Shown piece after piece: positions 45,550-64,000 of a stretch of 64,000 bases of DNA. Numbering within the stretch: position 1 is the first letter of the stretch; each line of letters begins with the position of its first letter. The notes beneath the pieces were generated by a model. The model was given only the letters and a program-made list of their open reading frames with translations. It had not been told where the DNA came from and did no database searches. The position numbers were made by a program, and so were the translations under genes. Source of the DNA: Dokdonella koreensis DS-123 (GTDB taxonomy: Bacteria; Pseudomonadota; Gammaproteobacteria; Xanthomonadales; Rhodanobacteraceae); assembly GCF_001632775.1 (NCBI RefSeq), contig NZ_CP015249.1, positions 2,956,686-3,020,685 of the forward strand, read 5' to 3'.

Positions 45550-45945
45550 TCAGGCGACGAGGCCGATCACTTCGCCGCCGAGACCCTTCTTGCGGGCTTC
45601 GGCGTCGGTCATGATGCCCGACGAGGTCGACACGATCGTGATACCGAGACCGCCCAGCACCTTCGGCAGATCGCTCTTGCCGCGGTAGACGCGCAGGCCC
45701 GAACGGCTGACGCGCTCGATGCGCTCGATGACCGGCTTGCCTTCGTAGTACTTCAGCGCGATCTCGAGGACCGGCTTGCCGTCGGAGGGAACCACCTGGA
45801 CGTCGGTCAGGTAACCCTCGCTCTTCAACAGTGTCGCGATCGCCTGCTTCACGCGCGAGGACGGCATCGCCACGGTACGCTTGCCCGTGGCCTGCGCGTT
45901 ACGAATGCGCGTGAACATGTCGGCGATGGGATCAGTCATGCTCAT
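45550..45945 (-). CDS. rpsH: 30S ribosomal protein S8
   Basis: A 131-residue S8 (130 in E. coli). It starts [18 protein letters not shown], with the C-terminal [23 protein letters not shown]-binding region. In E. coli S8 is the repressor of the spc operon. The ATG at 45945 has GAGG 9 nt upstream. The gap to rpsN is 168 bp and packed with hairpins. Confidence 0.98.
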   Translation of the reverse strand: MSMTDPIADMFTRIRNAQATGKRTVAMPSSRVKQAIATLLKSEGYLTDVQVVPSDGKPVLEIALKYYEGKPVIERIERVSRSGLRVYRGKSDLPKVLGGLGITIVSTSSGIMTDAEARKKGLGGEVIGLVA

Positions 45946-46113
45946 CTATCAAATCCTCTCAGCATCGATATCCGAAAATTCGGAATTACAGCGATCCATG
46001 GACGGATCGCCCGCCGAACGAGCCTGCTCGTTCGGCGGAGCCGAGTACGGACATGCGCCGGACTCGGCGATTCTCCAAAAGTCCACGATGGGCTTCTGGA
46101 GAAACAGGTAACG
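45946..46113. repeat. cluster of five hairpins between rpsN and rpsH
   Basis: No gene. Inverted repeats: 45971-45984, 45991-46010 (GCGATCC stem, loop with ATGGAC), 46011-46038 (13-bp perfect stem, 2-nt loop), 46040-46068 (7-bp stem) and 46073-46101 (13-bp stem with two imperfections). Together they cover most of the 168 bp. The GCGATCC hairpin belongs to the family seen after rpoA and before tuf. Confidence 0.75.
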
Positions 46114-46419
46114 TCACCAGCTGGCCTTGCGCAGTCCCGGCACATCGCCGCGCATGGTGGCTTCACGAAGCTTGTTGCGCCCCAGACCGAACTTGCGGTA
46201 GACACCGCGAGGACGGCCCGACAGCGCGCACCGCGTGCGCTGACGCGAAGCGCTCGAATCGCGCGGCAGCTTCTGCAGCTTGGTCGCGGCGGCGATCTTC
46301 TCGTCGTATGAAACGGTCGGGCTGGCGACGATCGCCTTCAGCTCCGCACGCTTGGCGGCATGCCGCTTGACCAGCTTGGTCCGCTTGATCTCGCGATTAA
46401 CCATCGACTTCTTGGCCAT
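46114..46419 (-). CDS. rpsN: 30S ribosomal protein S14
   Basis: A 101-residue S14 (101 in E. coli), the long zinc-free form. It starts [19 protein letters not shown], with [20 protein letters not shown] and the C-terminal GLRKASW. The CxxC pairs of the short zinc form are absent. Spc operon. Confidence 0.98.
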   Translation of the reverse strand: MAKKSMVNREIKRTKLVKRHAAKRAELKAIVASPTVSYDEKIAAATKLQKLPRDSSASRQRTRCALSGRPRGVYRKFGLGRNKLREATMRGDVPGLRKASW

Positions 46420-46439
46420 GACTCTTCTCGTGCCTCAAA

Positions 46440-46979
46440 TCAGTTGCGGAAGGGAAAACCGAAGGCTTCCAGCAGCGCCTTCGCTTCCTCGTCCGTGGCG
46501 GCAGTCGTCGTGACCGCGATGTCCATGCCACGCAGCGCGTCGATCTGGTCGAAATCGATCTCCGGGAAGATGATCTGTTCCTTCACGCCCATGTTGTAGT
46601 TGCCGCGACCGTCGAACGACCGGCCCGAGATCCCGCGGAAGTCGCGCACGCGCGGCAGCGAGATGCTGATCAGGCGATCGATGAACTCGAACATCTGGGC
46701 GCGGCGCAGGGTGACCTTGCAGCCGATCGGCCAGTTGTCGCGGATCTTGAACGATGCGATCGACTTCTTGGACAGCGTGACCACCGGCTTCTGGCCGGCG
46801 ATCTTGGCCATGTCGGCGACCGCGTTCTCCAGGATCTTCTTGTTGCCGACGGCCTCGCCCACGCCCATGTTGAGCGTGACCTTGGTCAGCCGCGGCACCT
46901 GCATCACGTTCTTGTAGCCGAAGCGTTCGATCAGCTTGGGAACGACCTGTTCCTTGTAGATTTTTTCGAGGCGTGTCAT
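46440..46979 (-). CDS. rplE: 50S ribosomal protein L5
   Basis: A 179-residue L5 (179 in E. coli). It starts [20 protein letters not shown], with [20 protein letters not shown] and the C-terminal AFGFPFRN. It binds 5S rRNA and contacts P-site tRNA. Spc operon, 20 nt before rpsN. Confidence 0.98.
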   Translation of the reverse strand: MTRLEKIYKEQVVPKLIERFGYKNVMQVPRLTKVTLNMGVGEAVGNKKILENAVADMAKIAGQKPVVTLSKKSIASFKIRDNWPIGCKVTLRRAQMFEFIDRLISISLPRVRDFRGISGRSFDGRGNYNMGVKEQIIFPEIDFDQIDALRGMDIAVTTTAATDEEAKALLEAFGFPFRN

Positions 46980-46990
46980 GACAGGCTGCC

Positions 46991-47305
46991 TTAGATGTCG
47001 ACCACTTCGCCACTCGGGCGGAAGACACGCACCTTGCGACCGTCTTCAAGGCTCTTGAAGCCGACGCGCGCGCCCTTGCCGGTGGCGGGGTTGAACAGTT
47101 GAACGTTGGAGATGTCGACCGAGGCCTCGCGCTCGATGATGCCGCCGGGCTGGTTGGCCTGCGGATTCGGCTTGGTGTGGCGCTTGACCAGGTTGACGTT
47201 CTGCACGAAGACGCGATCGCCCGCTACGCGGAGCACTTCGCCTCGCTGACCCTTGTTCTTGCCGGTGATCACGATGACTTGATCACCTTTGCGGATGCGG
47301 TTCAT
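46991..47305 (-). CDS. rplX: 50S ribosomal protein L24
   Basis: A 104-residue L24 (104 in E. coli) with the KOW motif at the start ([20 protein letters not shown]) and [13 protein letters not shown]24 is an assembly initiator of the 50S subunit. Spc operon. Confidence 0.98.
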   Translation of the reverse strand: MNRIRKGDQVIVITGKNKGQRGEVLRVAGDRVFVQNVNLVKRHTKPNPQANQPGGIIEREASVDISNVQLFNPATGKGARVGFKSLEDGRKVRVFRPSGEVVDI

Positions 47306-47318
47306 GGCAATGATCCTG

Positions 47319-47687
47319 TTACAGCACTTCAGGAGCGAGCGAGACGATCTTCATGAATCGTTCGCTACGCAGCTCACGCGTGACCGGCCCGAAGATACGG
47401 GTGCCGATCGGCTCCAGCTTGTTGTTGAGCAGAACGGCGGCGTTGCCGTCGAACCGGATCAGCGAGCCGTCGGCACGGCGCACGCCCTTGCGGGTGCGCA
47501 CGACCACGGCGTCGTAGACCTCGCCCTTCTTGACCTTGCCGCGCGGAATCGCTTCACGCACGGAGACCTTGATGATGTCGCCGATGCTCGCGTAGCGGCG
47601 CTTGCTGCCGCCGAGCACCTTGATACAAAACAGCTCGCGTGCGCCGCTGTTGTCCGCTGCATCCAGCGTGGTCTGCATCTGGATCAT
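47319..47687 (-). CDS. rplN: 50S ribosomal protein L14
   Basis: A 122-residue L14 (123 in E. coli). It starts [20 protein letters not shown], with the [16 protein letters not shown] and [13 protein letters not shown] segments. It is the first gene of the canonical spc set, but here it follows rpsQ after only 28 nt with no evident promoter. Confidence 0.98.
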   Translation of the reverse strand: MIQMQTTLDAADNSGARELFCIKVLGGSKRRYASIGDIIKVSVREAIPRGKVKKGEVYDAVVVRTRKGVRRADGSLIRFDGNAAVLLNNKLEPIGTRIFGPVTRELRSERFMKIVSLAPEVL

Positions 47688-47715
47688 GTTGTTTGCTCCT
47701 TCTGCTGATCAGCGC

Positions 47716-47979
47716 TTATTGCGCAGCGCGCGTGACGACTTCGACGACGCGCCAGTTCTTGGTCTTCGACAACGGGCGGCACTCGCTGATGCGCACGACG
47801 TCGCCCTCGCGGCACTCGCCGTTCTCGTCATGGGCGTGGACCTTGGTGGACCGGCGCACGATTTTGCCGTACAGCGGGTGCTGCACCTGGCGCTCCAGCA
47901 GCACGGTCACGGTCTTCTGCATCTTGTTGCTGACGACCCGACCTTCGACGGTACGCAGCACTTTCTGGTTATCACTCAT
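47716..47979 (-). CDS. rpsQ: 30S ribosomal protein S17
   Basis: An 87-residue S17 (84 in E. coli), an OB-fold 16S rRNA binder. It is identified by [18 protein letters not shown] and [19 protein letters not shown]. Last gene of the S10 set. Confidence 0.98.
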   Translation of the reverse strand: MSDNQKVLRTVEGRVVSNKMQKTVTVLLERQVQHPLYGKIVRRSTKVHAHDENGECREGDVVRISECRPLSKTKNWRVVEVVTRAAQ

Positions 47980-47991
47980 TGCGGCCGGTCC

Positions 47992-48177
47992 TTACTTCTG
48001 GGCGCCGAGCAGGGTCTTGACCTGCGCGATCTCACGACGGACGCGACCGATCTGGTGCGTCTGGGTCAACTGCCCGGAACCCTTCTGCATGCGCAGATTG
48101 AACTGTTCGCGGCGGAGCTCGACGAGATGCTCGCCCAGTTCCTGTACCGACTTCTTGCGGAGTTCGTTGAGTTCCAT
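47992..48177 (-). CDS. rpmC: 50S ribosomal protein L29
   Basis: A 61-residue L29 (63 in E. coli). It begins [20 protein letters not shown] and has the second helix [19 protein letters not shown]. The ATG at 48177 overlaps the rplP stop by one base (TGATG), preferred to the GTG one codon upstream. L29 lies at the tunnel exit. Confidence 0.97.
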   Translation of the reverse strand: MELNELRKKSVQELGEHLVELRREQFNLRMQKGSGQLTQTHQIGRVRREIAQVKTLLGAQK

Positions 48178-48590
48178 CACAGCACCGTTCTGGTAACGAA
48201 TTGGGTCTGCACCGACAGCTTGGCCGCGGCCAGACGAAACGCCTCGCGGGCCTCCGACTCGGCGATGCCCTCGATTTCGTAAAGCATGCGACCCGGCTGG
48301 ATCGGCGCAACCCAGTACTCGACGTTGCCCTTGCCGTTACCCATGCGGACTTCGATCGGCTTCTTGGTGATCGGCTTGTCCGGGAACACGCGGATCCACA
48401 GCTTGCCGCCGCGCTTGACGTAGCGCGTGATGCAGCGGCGGGCCGCCTCGATCTGGCGCGCGGTCAGCTGGCCGTGCGTGATCGCCTTCAGGCCGAACTC
48501 GCCGAAGCTGACCTTGGTGGCGACATAGGTCAGTCCGCTGTTGCGGCCCTTGTGGACCTTGCGATACTTGGTACGTTTCGGTTGCAGCAT
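48177..48590 (-). CDS. rplP: 50S ribosomal protein L16
   Basis: A 137-residue L16 (136 in E. coli). It starts [20 protein letters not shown] and has the [17 protein letters not shown] loop that nears the A-site tRNA. S10 operon, 2 nt after rpsC. Confidence 0.98.
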   Translation of the reverse strand: MLQPKRTKYRKVHKGRNSGLTYVATKVSFGEFGLKAITHGQLTARQIEAARRCITRYVKRGGKLWIRVFPDKPITKKPIEVRMGNGKGNVEYWVAPIQPGRMLYEIEGIAESEAREAFRLAAAKLSVQTQFVTRTVL

Positions 48591-48592
48591 GA

Positions 48593-49312
48593 TCAGGCTC
48601 CTGCGGCTGCGGCGGCCTTGGCCGGCCGGCGCGGCGCGCGCTCTTCACTGGCTTCGGCCTTGGCTTCCTGGGTCGCGGCGGCCAGATCGAAGATCTCGCC
48701 CTTGTAGACCCACACCTTGACGCCGATGATGCCGTAGGTGGTCTTTGCCTCGGCGAAGCCGTAGTCGATGTCGGCACGCAGCGTGTGCAGCGGCACGCGA
48801 CCTTCGCGGTACCACTCCGAACGCGCGATCTCGGCGCCGTTGAGGCGGCCGGCGACATTGACCTTGATGCCGAGGGCACCGAGGCGCATCGCGTTCTGCA
48901 CGCTGCGCTTCATCGCGCGGCGGAACATGATGCGGCGCTCGAGCTGCTGGGCGATCGACTCGGCGACCAGCTGCGCGTCGAGCTCGGGCTTGCGCACCTC
49001 GGTCACGTTGATGTGGGCGGGAACCCCCATCAGCGTCGAGACCTCCTTGCGCAGCTTCTCGATGTCCTCGCCCTTCTTGCCGATGACGACACCCGGACGG
49101 GCCGTGTGGATCGTCACGCGCGCATTCTTGGCGGGGCGCTCGATCTGGATGCGCGAGACGCCGGCCTGGGCCAGCTTCTTGCGCAGCAGCTCGCGCACCT
49201 TCAGATCGGCCGCGAGATACTCGGCGTACTCACGCTTGTTGGCGAACCACTTCGAGTTCCAGTCCTTGGCGATGCCAAGGCGGATGCCGGTGGGATGAAC
49301 TTTATGACCCAT
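48593..49312 (-). CDS. rpsC: 30S ribosomal protein S3
   Basis: A 239-residue S3 (233 in E. coli). It starts [20 protein letters not shown], has a KH domain with the GxxG loop ([17 protein letters not shown]) and ends in an alanine- and basic-rich tail. S3 lines the mRNA entry channel. The start at 49312 is set by homology; the frame is open further upstream without similarity. Confidence 0.98.
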   Translation of the reverse strand: MGHKVHPTGIRLGIAKDWNSKWFANKREYAEYLAADLKVRELLRKKLAQAGVSRIQIERPAKNARVTIHTARPGVVIGKKGEDIEKLRKEVSTLMGVPAHINVTEVRKPELDAQLVAESIAQQLERRIMFRRAMKRSVQNAMRLGALGIKVNVAGRLNGAEIARSEWYREGRVPLHTLRADIDYGFAEAKTTYGIIGVKVWVYKGEIFDLAAATQEAKAEASEERAPRRPAKAAAAAGA

Positions 49313-49331
49313 CGTTGCCGTCCTTCGAAAC

Positions 49332-49661
49332 TTATTCGCCCACGACCACAGTGATGTGGCTGGTGCGCTTGAAAATTTGGGTGCCGCGACCCTTGGCCCG
49401 CGCATGCATCCGCTTGAGGATGGGACCCTCGTCGACGAAGATGCGGGCGACCTTGAGCTCGTCGACATCGGCGCCGAGGTTGTTCTCGGCATTGGACGTC
49501 GCCGAGAACAGGACCTTGTAGACCAGATGGGCGGCCTTCTTGTCGCTGAACTTCAGCAGAGTCAGAGCGCGGTCCACCGGCAGGCCACGCACCTGGTCGG
49601 CAACCAGCCGGACCTTCTGCGGGGAGATGCGCGCGGTGCGCAGAACAGCCTTCGCTTCCAC
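49332..49661 (-). CDS. rplV: 50S ribosomal protein L22
   Basis: A 109-residue L22 (110 in E. coli). Its hallmarks are [20 protein letters not shown] and the tunnel-constricting beta-hairpin [21 protein letters not shown]10 operon. Confidence 0.98.
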   Translation of the reverse strand: MEAKAVLRTARISPQKVRLVADQVRGLPVDRALTLLKFSDKKAAHLVYKVLFSATSNAENNLGADVDELKVARIFVDEGPILKRMHARAKGRGTQIFKRTSHITVVVGE

Positions 49662-49672
49662 GGTGCTTCTCC

Positions 49673-49954
49673 TTACTTCTTGCCGTCGGCTTTCTTGTCG
49701 CCACCGTGCCCCTTGAAGGTGCGCGTGACGGCAAACTCGCCGAGCTTGTGTCCGACCATGTTCTCGTTGATCAGGACCGGAACATGGAGACGACCGTTGT
49801 GCACCGCCAGGGTCAGCCCGACCATGTCCGGCACGATCATCGAACGGCGCGACCAGGTCTTGATCGGGCGCTTATTGTTGGCGGCTGCGGCAACTTCCAC
49901 CTTCTTGAGCAGGTGGTGGTCGACGAACGGCCCTTTCTTCAGTGAACGTGGCAT
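49673..49954 (-). CDS. rpsS: 30S ribosomal protein S19
   Basis: A 93-residue S19 (92 in E. coli). It starts [20 protein letters not shown] and has [21 protein letters not shown]19 contacts the A-site tRNA elbow. S10 operon. Confidence 0.98.
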   Translation of the reverse strand: MPRSLKKGPFVDHHLLKKVEVAAAANNKRPIKTWSRRSMIVPDMVGLTLAVHNGRLHVPVLINENMVGHKLGEFAVTRTFKGHGGDKKADGKK

Positions 49955-49966
49955 GGCGTGTACCTA

Positions 49967-50794
49967 TCAACCCCGGCGATCGCGCACGATGAACTGCTGC
50001 GTGCGCTTGTTCTTGCGTGTCTTGTAACCCTTGGCCGGCGTGCCCCATGGGGACACCGGATGCGGATTGCCCTGGCCGGCACGACCTTCGCCACCACCGT
50101 GCGGATGGTCGACCGGGTTCATCGCCGCACCGCGCACGGTCGGCTTGATGCCACGCCAGCGCTTCGCGCCGGCCTTGCCCAGCTTCTCGAGGTTGTGCTC
50201 GGAATTGCCGACCTCGCCGATGGTGGCGCGGCACTCGGCCGGCACCTTGCGCATCTCGCCCGACCGCAGGCGCAGCGTCGCGTGACCCTGCTCGCGCGCC
50301 ACCAGCTGTGCCGACGCACCGGCGCTGCGTGCGATCTGCGCGCCCTTGCCCGGCTTCATCTCGATGCAGTGCACCGTGGCACCCACCGGGATGTTGCGCA
50401 GCGGCAGCGTGTTGCCGGCCTTGATCGGCGCGTCGCGACCGGCCATCAGCTGGTCACCGACCTGCACGCCCTTGGGGGCGATGATGTAGCGGCGCTCGCC
50501 GTCGACATAGCACAACAGTGCGATGTGCGCCGTGCGATTGGGGTCGTACTCGATCCGCTCGACACGGCAGGCGATGCCTTCCTTGTCGCGCTTGAAGTCG
50601 ATGATGCGGTAGTTCTGCTTCGAACCGCCGCCCTTGTGGCGCGTCGTGATCCGACCGTAGTGGTTACGACCACCGGTCTTGGACTGCGACTCGGTCAGCG
50701 GCGCGTACGGGTCACCCTTGTGGAGGCCCGGCGTCACCACGCGAACGGTCGCGCGGCGACCAGCCGATGTGGGCTTGAGTGTGATCAGTGCCAT
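49967..50794 (-). CDS. rplB: 50S ribosomal protein L2
   Basis: A 275-residue L2 (273 in E. coli). It has the RNA-binding KRDKEGI segment, the conserved peptidyl-transferase-region stretch [14 protein letters not shown] and the basic tail. L2 is needed for subunit joining and peptidyl transfer. S10 operon, between rplW and rpsS. Confidence 0.98.
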   Translation of the reverse strand: MALITLKPTSAGRRATVRVVTPGLHKGDPYAPLTESQSKTGGRNHYGRITTRHKGGGSKQNYRIIDFKRDKEGIACRVERIEYDPNRTAHIALLCYVDGERRYIIAPKGVQVGDQLMAGRDAPIKAGNTLPLRNIPVGATVHCIEMKPGKGAQIARSAGASAQLVAREQGHATLRLRSGEMRKVPAECRATIGEVGNSEHNLEKLGKAGAKRWRGIKPTVRGAAMNPVDHPHGGGEGRAGQGNPHPVSPWGTPAKGYKTRKNKRTQQFIVRDRRG

Positions 50795-50808
50795 GAATTA
50801 GTCCGCCC

Positions 50809-51099
50809 TCAGGCCTTGGCCATCACGTCGATCGTCTGGCCTTCGCGCAGACGAACGTATGCTTTGCGCCGATTGCCGCGGGTACCGACCCGCGACCGGA
50901 AAGCCTTGGTTTTGCCCTTGATCGTGACGACGTTGACGGCCTCGACCTGGACGTCGAACAACTGCTCGACGGCCGCCTTGACGTCAGCCTTCGTCGCCGC
51001 CTGGGCGATTTCGAAAACATACTGATTGGCTTCCTGCAGCCGCGCGGTCTTTTCGGAGACCAGCGGCGCGCGCAGAACGCCGAGCAAACGCTCGTTCAT
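50809..51099 (-). CDS. rplW: 50S ribosomal protein L23
   Basis: A 96-residue L23 (100 in E. coli). It begins [20 protein letters not shown] and has the tunnel-exit docking site for trigger factor and SRP. The ATG at 51099 overlaps the rplD stop as ATGA; an in-frame GTG at 51108 would add three residues. Confidence 0.97.
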   Translation of the reverse strand: MNERLLGVLRAPLVSEKTARLQEANQYVFEIAQAATKADVKAAVEQLFDVQVEAVNVVTIKGKTKAFRSRVGTRGNRRKAYVRLREGQTIDVMAKA

Positions 51100-51698
51100 G
51101 CCAGCCACTCCTCGATCTTCTTCACCGAGTCAACGGTCAGCAGCACCTGCTTGGCGCCGACCAGGCTGACCGGGTCCAGCCCCGCCACGTCGACGACGTG
51201 GACGTAGGGAATGTTGCGAGCCGCCAGGTACAGCGCTCCGGGCGCATTCTCGGCCACCAGGACCGTACGGCCCGTCGCCTCGTAGCCGGCCAGCTTCGCG
51301 ACCAGATCACGGGTCTTGGGCTGCTCGATACCGAACGACTCGACGACCTTCAGGCGTCCCTGGCGATTGAGCTCCGACAGGATCGAAGCCAGCGCGCCGC
51401 GAAACATCTTGCGGTTGACCTTCTGCGCGAAGCTGCGCGGACGCGCGGCGAACGTGACACCGCCGCCGACGAAGATCGGTGCGCGGTAGTCGCCGTGACG
51501 GGCGCCGCCACCCTTCTGCTTCTTGAACTTCTTGGTCGTACCCGAGACGTCCGAGCGCGACAGCTGGGCCTTGGTGCCCGCGCGACCGGCGTTGCGATAA
51601 GCGACCACGACCTGGTGGACGAGGTCCTCGCGGAATTCTTTCCCGAACACCGCTTCGGAAACGGCGAGGGGCTTGGCGCCAATGACATTCAGTTCCAT
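51096..51698 (-). CDS. rplD: 50S ribosomal protein L4
   Basis: A 200-residue L4 (201 in E. coli). It has the start [20 protein letters not shown] and the tunnel loop [20 protein letters not shown]. The ATG at 51698 has GAGGAGG upstream. In E. coli L4 represses its own S10 operon by acting on the leader RNA, which matters for the leader hairpin described before rpsJ. Confidence 0.98.
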   Translation of the reverse strand: MELNVIGAKPLAVSEAVFGKEFREDLVHQVVVAYRNAGRAGTKAQLSRSDVSGTTKKFKKQKGGGARHGDYRAPIFVGGGVTFAARPRSFAQKVNRKMFRGALASILSELNRQGRLKVVESFGIEQPKTRDLVAKLAGYEATGRTVLVAENAPGALYLAARNIPYVHVVDVAGLDPVSLVGAKQVLLTVDSVKKIEEWLA

Positions 51699-51708
51699 GG
51701 CGTCCTCC

Positions 51709-52353
51709 TCACTTTGCCTTGACGGCAGGACGAATGATGACGTGACCGCCGGGAGCACCGGGGACCGCACCCTTGATCGCGATCACGTGACGCTCGCTGT
51801 CGATCTTGACGACTTCGAGGTTGATCGACGAGCGGCGCACGTTGCCCATGTGTCCGGACATCTTCTTGCCCGGGAACACGCGGCCCGGCGTCTGGCGCTG
51901 GCCGATCGATCCCGGCGAACGGTGCGACAGCGAGTTGCCGTGCGTGGCGTCGCCCATCGTGAAATGGTGACGCTTGATCGTTCCCTGGAAGCCCTTGCCC
52001 TTGCTGACGCCGGCGACGTCGACCTTCTGGCCGACCTGGAACACCTCGTCCGCCTTGATCTCGCCACCGATGTTGAACTTGCCCAGGTCATCGGCCTCGA
52101 CGCGGAACTCCCACAACCCGCGCCCAGCCTCGACCTTGGCCTTGGCGTAGTGCCCGGCCAGCGGCTTGTTGACCAGCGCCGCCCGCTTGTTGCCGGCGGT
52201 GACCTGCACGGCGTTGTAGCCGTCGGTCTCGATCGTCTTGACCTGGGTGACCCGATTCGGTGTCGCTTCGATCAGCGTCACCGGAACCGAACGGCCGTCT
52301 TCGGTGAAGACTCGGCTCATGCCGCACTTGCGGCCTACCAATCCGATACTCAT
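51709..52353 (-). CDS. rplC: 50S ribosomal protein L3
   Basis: A 214-residue L3 (209 in E. coli). It starts [20 protein letters not shown], with the peptidyl-transferase-approaching loop [20 protein letters not shown]. The glutamine of GQRQTP is the site methylated by PrmB in E. coli. S10 operon. Confidence 0.98.
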   Translation of the reverse strand: MSIGLVGRKCGMSRVFTEDGRSVPVTLIEATPNRVTQVKTIETDGYNAVQVTAGNKRAALVNKPLAGHYAKAKVEAGRGLWEFRVEADDLGKFNIGGEIKADEVFQVGQKVDVAGVSKGKGFQGTIKRHHFTMGDATHGNSLSHRSPGSIGQRQTPGRVFPGKKMSGHMGNVRRSSINLEVVKIDSERHVIAIKGAVPGAPGGHVIIRPAVKAK

Positions 52354-52374
52354 CGTCGTGTCCTATCGCCGTGC

Positions 52375-52686
52375 TCAGTGCAGCTTGATCTGGACGTCCA
52401 CACCGGCCGCCAGGTCGAGCTTCATCAATGCGTCCACGGTCTTGTCGTTGGGGTCAACGATATCCAGCACGCGCTTGTGCACGCGGGTCTCGTACTGGTC
52501 ACGCGCATCCTTGTCCGCATGCGGCGAAACCAGAATGGTGTAACGCTCAATCTTGGTCGGCAGCGGTATCGGGCCGCGCACTTGCGCGCCGGTGCGCTTT
52601 GCCGTCTCGACGATCTCGCTGGCCGAACGATCGATCAGCCGATGATCGAAGGCCTTGAGTCGGATGCGAATCTTCTGGTCCGCCAT
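52375..52686 (-). CDS. rpsJ: 30S ribosomal protein S10 (NusE)
   Basis: A 103-residue S10 (103 in E. coli). It starts [20 protein letters not shown], with [20 protein letters not shown]10 is a ribosomal protein and also NusE, the partner of NusB/NusG in antitermination. It is the first gene of the S10 operon and has its own promoter and hairpin leader in the 301-bp gap after tuf. Confidence 0.98.
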   Translation of the reverse strand: MADQKIRIRLKAFDHRLIDRSASEIVETAKRTGAQVRGPIPLPTKIERYTILVSPHADKDARDQYETRVHKRVLDIVDPNDKTVDALMKLDLAAGVDVQIKLH

Positions 52687-52738
52687 TGCCGTATTCCTGT
52701 TGAAAAGAGCCGGAACGCGACTCGAAGTCGCTCCCGAG

Positions 52739-52770
52739 AAAAATCAGGCAGGCCGGTTTCCCGGCCTGCC
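52739..52770 (-). promoter_or_regulatory. rpsJ (S10) leader hairpin with U-tract
   Basis: On the minus strand GGCAGGCCGG and CCGGCCTGCC make a perfect 10-bp stem around a 4-nt loop, followed by TGATTTTTC. It lies 9 nt after the -10 box and about 50 nt before the rpsJ ATG, so it is transcribed from the promoter rather than ending tuf. It resembles an intrinsic terminator or attenuator. Confidence 0.75.
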
Positions 52771-52779
52771 AGACAGAAA

Positions 52780-52825
52780 AGTATAGTACGCGCCATCGAT
52801 TCCGTCAATCCTGCACGACGGAATC
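52780..52825 (-). promoter_or_regulatory. S10 operon promoter with inverted repeat over the -35
   Basis: TTGACG (52803-52808), a 17-bp spacer and TATACT (52780-52785) on the minus strand form a near-consensus sigma-70 promoter. A perfect 9-bp inverted repeat (GATTCCGTC...GACGGAATC, 52798-52825) contains the -35 box in one arm. Confidence 0.85.
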
Positions 52826-52862
52826 GGAGAACGGCGACGCCCATCCTTAGTCTGGCGAACAC

Positions 52863-52890
52863 GAGGCGCATCCAGCACCTCTTTTCGCGG
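52863..52890. repeat. conserved hairpin element upstream of the S10 promoter
   Basis: On the plus strand GAGGCGC-ATCCA-GCACCTC followed by TTTTCG. Together with the preceding GGCGAACAC it matches the element upstream of the rpsL promoter (57364-57390) at about 28 of 34 positions, with compensating changes in the stem. In plus orientation it looks like a small intrinsic terminator. The rest of the 301-bp tuf-rpsJ gap contains the promoter and leader and no gene. Confidence 0.65.
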
Positions 52891-52987
52891 TAGTCGAAAC
52901 CGGGCACGAGGCCCGGCTTCACTCACTAGAGCGCGTCAGCGCCCTGAACCATCAAGTATAGCCGTATCGCGAACGAAACAGCAAGCC

Positions 52988-54178
<1,191 letters not shown>

Positions 54179-54182
54179 GGTT

Positions 54183-54267
54183 TTGCCACCTCAGAACAGA
54201 AAAAATTGAAAGGTGCGGCCACGGGCGGCCGCCTTTTGACTTTCCGCGATCAGGACGACCGCACCGA
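54183..54267. repeat. hairpin pair between fusA and tuf
   Basis: Two short inverted repeats, GCGGCCACGGGCGGCCGC (54215-54232) and GCGATCAGGACGACCGC (54246-54262). They are in the same order as the pair in the rpoA-rplQ gap and share the upstream ATTGAAAG(G)TGCGGCC. On the minus strand the first is flanked by AAAAGG and CCTTTCAATTTTTT, so it could terminate part of the fusA transcript before tuf. Confidence 0.7.
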
Positions 54268-56358
<2,091 letters not shown>

Positions 56359-56385
56359 GGGACTTCCTCTGAAACTCTTAACTTG

Positions 56386-56853
56386 TTACCAGCGGTAGTG
56401 CGAGAACGCCTTGTTGGCTTCCGCCATGCGGTGGGTCTCTTCGCGCTTCTTGACGGCACCGCCGCGGCTTTCGGCCGCTTCGAGCAGCTCGGCAGCCAGC
56501 TTGCGCGGCATCGAGTTCTCGCCGCGCTTGCGCGCCGCCTCGATGACCCAGCGCATCGCCAGCGCCATGCGCCGCGTGGAGCGCACTTCGACCGGCACCT
56601 GGTAGGTCGCGCCACCGACGCGGCGGGACTTCACTTCGACCGCGGGCGCGACGTTGCCGAGCGCCTTCTCGACGACGCCGACCGGCTCGGCATGCTTCTC
56701 GCCGATGTGGTCGAGCGCGCCGTAGACGATCCTCTCGGCCACGGACTTCTTGCCGCTCTTCATCACCATGTTGATGAAGCGCGCGATGACGTCGCTGCCG
56801 TGCTTGGGATCGGGCAGGGTCGTGCGGACGGGGGTTGAACCTTTACGCGACAT
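56386..56853 (-). CDS. rpsG: 30S ribosomal protein S7
   Basis: A 155-residue S7 (156 in most E. coli strains). It starts [20 protein letters not shown], with the conserved helix [16 protein letters not shown] and the basic beta-hairpin [18 protein letters not shown]. It nucleates the 30S head. In E. coli it is the repressor of the str operon. Confidence 0.98.
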   Translation of the reverse strand: MSRKGSTPVRTTLPDPKHGSDVIARFINMVMKSGKKSVAERIVYGALDHIGEKHAEPVGVVEKALGNVAPAVEVKSRRVGGATYQVPVEVRSTRRMALAMRWVIEAARKRGENSMPRKLAAELLEAAESRGGAVKKREETHRMAEANKAFSHYRW

Positions 56854-56873
56854 GATTCTGACCTAGCTAGGAA

Positions 56874-57248
56874 TCAGGATTTCGGGCGCTTGGCGCCGTA
56901 CTTGGAGCGGCTCTGGCGACGCTTGGTCACGCCGGCAGCGTCGAGCGAGCCGCGAACGGTGTGGTAGCGGACGCCCGGGAGGTCCTTGACACGACCACCG
57001 CGGATCAGCACCACCGAGTGCTCCTGCAGGTTGTGGCCTTCGCCACCGATGTAGCTGATGACTTCCTGCTGGTTGGTCAGGCGGACCTTGGCCACCTTGC
57101 GCAGCGCGGAGTTCGGCTTCTTCGGCGTCGTCGTGTAGACGCGCGTGCAGACGCCGCGGCGTTGCGGGCAGTTGGCAAGCGCCGGCGAGGCGCTCTTGTA
57201 GTCCTTCGGACGCCGTGATTTGCGCAGCAGCTGGTTGATTGTCGCCAT
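56874..57248 (-). CDS. rpsL: 30S ribosomal protein S12
   Basis: A 124-residue S12 (124 in E. coli). It starts [20 protein letters not shown], with the decoding-centre loop [17 protein letters not shown] and the [14 protein letters not shown] loop carrying the conserved aspartate. The Lys positions changed in streptomycin-resistant mutants (PKKPNSA and the later GRVKDLPG) are wild type. First gene of the str operon, with its own promoter and hairpin leader. Confidence 0.98.
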   Translation of the reverse strand: MATINQLLRKSRRPKDYKSASPALANCPQRRGVCTRVYTTTPKKPNSALRKVAKVRLTNQQEVISYIGGEGHNLQEHSVVLIRGGRVKDLPGVRYHTVRGSLDAAGVTKRRQSRSKYGAKRPKS

Positions 57249-57264
57249 GCGTAATGAGCCCTAA

Positions 57265-57295
57265 GAAACAAAAGACAGGCCGATGCCGGCCTGTC
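57265..57295 (-). promoter_or_regulatory. rpsL leader hairpin with U-tract
   Basis: On the minus strand GACAGGCCG and CGGCCTGTC form a perfect 9-bp stem with a 4-nt loop, followed by TTTTGTTTC. It begins 10 nt after the -10 box and ends 26 nt before the rpsL ATG. It is arranged as in the rpsJ and rpsM leaders. Confidence 0.75.
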
Positions 57296-57305
57296 AAGAC
57301 GAAAG

Positions 57306-57343
57306 AGTATAGCCTGCGGATTGCGGAAGCTCAAGGCTTCCGC
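57306..57343 (-). promoter_or_regulatory. str operon promoter with inverted repeat over the -35
   Basis: TTGAGC (57329-57334), a 17-bp spacer and TATACT (57306-57311) on the minus strand. A perfect 8-bp inverted repeat, GCGGAAGC-cttga-GCTTCCGC (57323-57343), contains the -35 box in its loop and arm. Confidence 0.85.
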
Positions 57344-57363
57344 GTGCGTCCTGCGACGAACAC

Positions 57364-57390
57364 GAGACGCGTCCTGCGTCTCTTTTCGTT
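57364..57390. repeat. conserved hairpin element upstream of the str promoter
   Basis: On the plus strand GAGACGC-GTCCT-GCGTCTC followed by TTTTCGTTTG: a perfect 7-bp stem with a U-tract. With the preceding GACGAACAC it is the homologue of the element upstream of the S10 promoter. It lies between the rpoC stop (57410) and the str promoter. It would terminate plus-strand, not operon-strand, transcription. Confidence 0.65.
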
Positions 57391-57409
57391 TGTGTGGGGC
57401 GGCGGCCTA

Positions 57410-61624
<4,215 letters not shown>

Positions 61625-61650
61625 GGTTCAGTCTCCAAAGCCCGGGGCGC

Positions 61651-64000
<2,350 letters not shown>

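Noticed and set aside
45946-46113. Ends of an insertion sequence or MITE between rpsN and rpsH
   Set aside because: The hairpins differ from one another, no terminal inverted repeats flank the gap as a whole, and no target duplication is seen.
46114-46419. Zinc-binding short form of S14
   Set aside because: The CxxC pairs are missing and the length of 101 residues fits the zinc-free form.

Overview
The window looks like chromosomal core sequence from a GC-rich gammaproteobacterium. It is most likely a member of the Xanthomonadales (Lysobacterales), possibly near Dokdonella or Rhodanobacter. This rests on family recognition and GC-rich codon use, not on a database search. Supporting signs are the unbroken rpoBC-str-S10-spc-alpha block with tuf directly before rpsJ and no rpmJ after secY, a class II DAHP synthase, and secreted proteins ending in an F-x-D-G-F-(E/D) tail. 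I see no prophage, insertion sequence, CRISPR array or plasmid gene.

Layout. 1-2132: the start of a secreted protein (cut by the window edge), then cysS and sufE. 2194-6111: a minus-strand phosphate block pstC-pstA-pstB-phoU, headed by a clear Pho box and lacking pstS. 6207-7900: a divergent, translationally coupled GT4 glycosyltransferase and PAP2 phosphatase, possibly a phosphate-linked lipid-remodelling pair. 7921-13118: two paralogous secreted proteins, one with HAF repeats, and a CadC-like winged-helix/TPR regulator. 13368-19929: small metabolic and housekeeping genes: nitrilase plus GNAT pair, DUF885 peptidase-like protein, rlmJ with an apparent CTG start, Slp lipoprotein, MmcQ/YjbR, GNAT, and an unrecognised 62-residue protein. 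20212-26238: mfd, a DUF985 cupin, nfuA, phhB, rluC. 26241-29729: rne with a long leader and a very long 12-bp tandem repeat in its C-terminal scaffold. 29839-38617: a GacA/UvrY-type regulator, tRNA-Ser(UGA), a HAD phosphatase, two amidohydrolase genes (three amidohydrolase units, two without the HxH metal motif), class II DAHP synthase and dsbB. 38711-64000: the transcription/translation block on the minus strand from rpoB (5' end beyond the window) down to rplQ.

How the parts work together. The minus-strand block supplies RNA polymerase core subunits, about thirty ribosomal proteins, EF-G, EF-Tu and SecY. Its three visible internal promoters (before rpsL, rpsJ and rpsM) share one architecture: an inverted repeat at or over the -35 region, a -10 box, then 9-10 nt later a terminator-like hairpin with a U-tract before the first gene. 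Several spacers of the block also carry a repeated family of short hairpins. I regard these shared leaders, the hairpin family and the Pho-box-linked glycosyltransferase/PAP2 cassette as the most interesting signals in the window.
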